From: Candidatus Omnitrophota bacterium | GTDB lineage: Bacteria; Omnitrophota; Gorgyraeia; Gygaellales; Profunditerraquicolaceae | DNA: 30,086 bases | Assembly (NCBI GenBank): GCA_016867005.1 | Contig: VGKM01000004.1 | Coordinates: forward strand, 1-30,086 | Direction of reading: 5' to 3' | Part shown: positions 29,722 to 30,086 of the stretch, in pieces | How the letters are laid out: every line of letters starts with the position of its first letter | How positions within the stretch are numbered: the stretch's first letter is position 1 | The notes under the pieces: generated by a model | The model's database searches: none | Seen by the model: the letters and a program-made list of their open reading frames with translations, nothing else | Told to the model about the DNA's origin: nothing | Program-made: the position numbers and the translations under genes

Positions 29722-30086
29722 TTCCGTGCTTCTCCTGCGACAAATAAAGAACCAGCCACTAAAATTAGATCTTCTTCCCCGGCTTGTTTTTTCGCCAAAA
29801 TCAACGCCTCTTTGACGCTTTTAGTTTTTCTAAGTGCCTTAACTTGGAAATACCTTGCTAAATCTTGCGGTTCGCATGCCCGGGGATTATCGGCCTTAGT
29901 AAGAAAGACCGTATCGGATATTTCGCGCAATTCACGGCAAATCCCCGGTATATCTTTGTCGCCGGAAATACCTAAAACCAGGAGTAACTTTTCATATTTG
30001 AAATTTTCTTTAATGGACTGCTTCAATGCTTTGGCTGAAGCGGCATTTTGCGCGCCATCCAAAATAATAAACGGCTTCTTTGAAAT
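29703..30086 (-). CDS. folC: Folylpolyglutamate/dihydrofolate synthase (C-terminal part, runs off right edge)
   Basis: Only the last 127 codons are in the window; the frame remains open to the edge. The visible part is the Mur-ligase-type C-terminal domain: IILDGAQNAASAKALKQSI, then LLLVLGISGDKDI, TVFLTKADNPRACEPQDLA and VKEALILAKKQAGEEDLILVAGSLFVAGEARKWL. The order matches FolC's 'DGAHNP...GxxxDKD...GSLyvvgevr'. The motif has Gln in place of the more common His (DGAQN). FolC adds glutamate to dihydropteroate or folates. It overlaps mnmE by 19 bases and precedes folE, which supports the folate assignment over a Mur ligase. Confidence 0.88.
   Translation of the reverse strand: MSKKPFIILDGAQNAASAKALKQSIKENFKYEKLLLVLGISGDKDIPGICRELREISDTVFLTKADNPRACEPQDLARYFQVKALRKTKSVKEALILAKKQAGEEDLILVAGSLFVAGEARKWLRHI

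Noticed and set aside
29703..30086. Right-edge gene as a Mur ligase rather than FolC
   Set aside because: The LDGAQNAASAKAL, GDKDI and GSLFVAGEAR blocks fit FolC, and the neighbours include folE and the folate-dependent MnmE.

Overview
The window is a gene-dense, moderately AT-rich bacterial stretch. All genes are on the minus strand except two (19996-22886). It encodes an RND/adaptor/TolC export system, an LPS-type flippase, an L,D-transpeptidase and several predicted lipoproteins or exported proteins, so the host is Gram-negative. The protein style (short intergenic gaps, PEGA and DUF5684 proteins, a B-box zinc finger fused to a pilin-like helix, a GGDEF-ATPase-HEAT fusion) fits an uncultured lineage such as Candidatus Omnitrophota (OP3) or a related PVC-type group. 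That placement is inference; no rRNA gene is present.

Region A (1-4993, minus): a tightly packed operon behind a consensus sigma70-type promoter (4966-4993) with an 18-bp perfect palindrome in its leader. In transcription order it encodes a small PCP_red-like protein, an ApbA/PanE-type reductase, a tandem TIGR04076-like protein, a catalytically complete ketosynthase (KS-alpha), a ketosynthase homologue that has lost all three catalytic residues (KS-beta, chain-length-factor-like), and the start of a B12-binding, radical-SAM-type protein that runs off the left edge. This is the best candidate for an undescribed biosynthetic system: probably a fatty-acid- or polyketide-derived product modified by a cobalamin radical enzyme.

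Region B (5011-9976, minus): an exported cyclophilin ending in a strong hairpin, a small two-helix membrane protein, and a 1359-residue GGDEF-ATPase-HEAT protein.

Region C (9992-16431, minus): a MarR-controlled RND efflux operon (marR, outer-membrane factor, adaptor, pump) closed by a PII-like protein whose start overlaps the pump stop. A promoter with a 29-bp inverted repeat lies upstream of marR.

Region D (16471-19938, minus): an envelope and lipid cluster encoding a coiled-coil protein, a divergent PAP2 (DUF212) protein, a LysM-L,D-transpeptidase, AccA and a PadR regulator.

Region E (19996-22886, plus): a YifB/ComM-type AAA ATPase and a Wzx-type flippase. The flippase ends only 5 bases from the end of the convergent Region F operon.

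Region F (22892-30086, minus): a long run of closely spaced genes: folC (partial, right edge), mnmE, folE, a polytopic membrane protein, the B-box/TM2/pilin-like fusion, a DUF5684 protein, a PEGA protein and a membrane glycosyltransferase.

No tRNA, rRNA, CRISPR array, insertion sequence or phage gene was recognised. No gene-free stretch exceeds 300 bases; the longest is 4919-5088.
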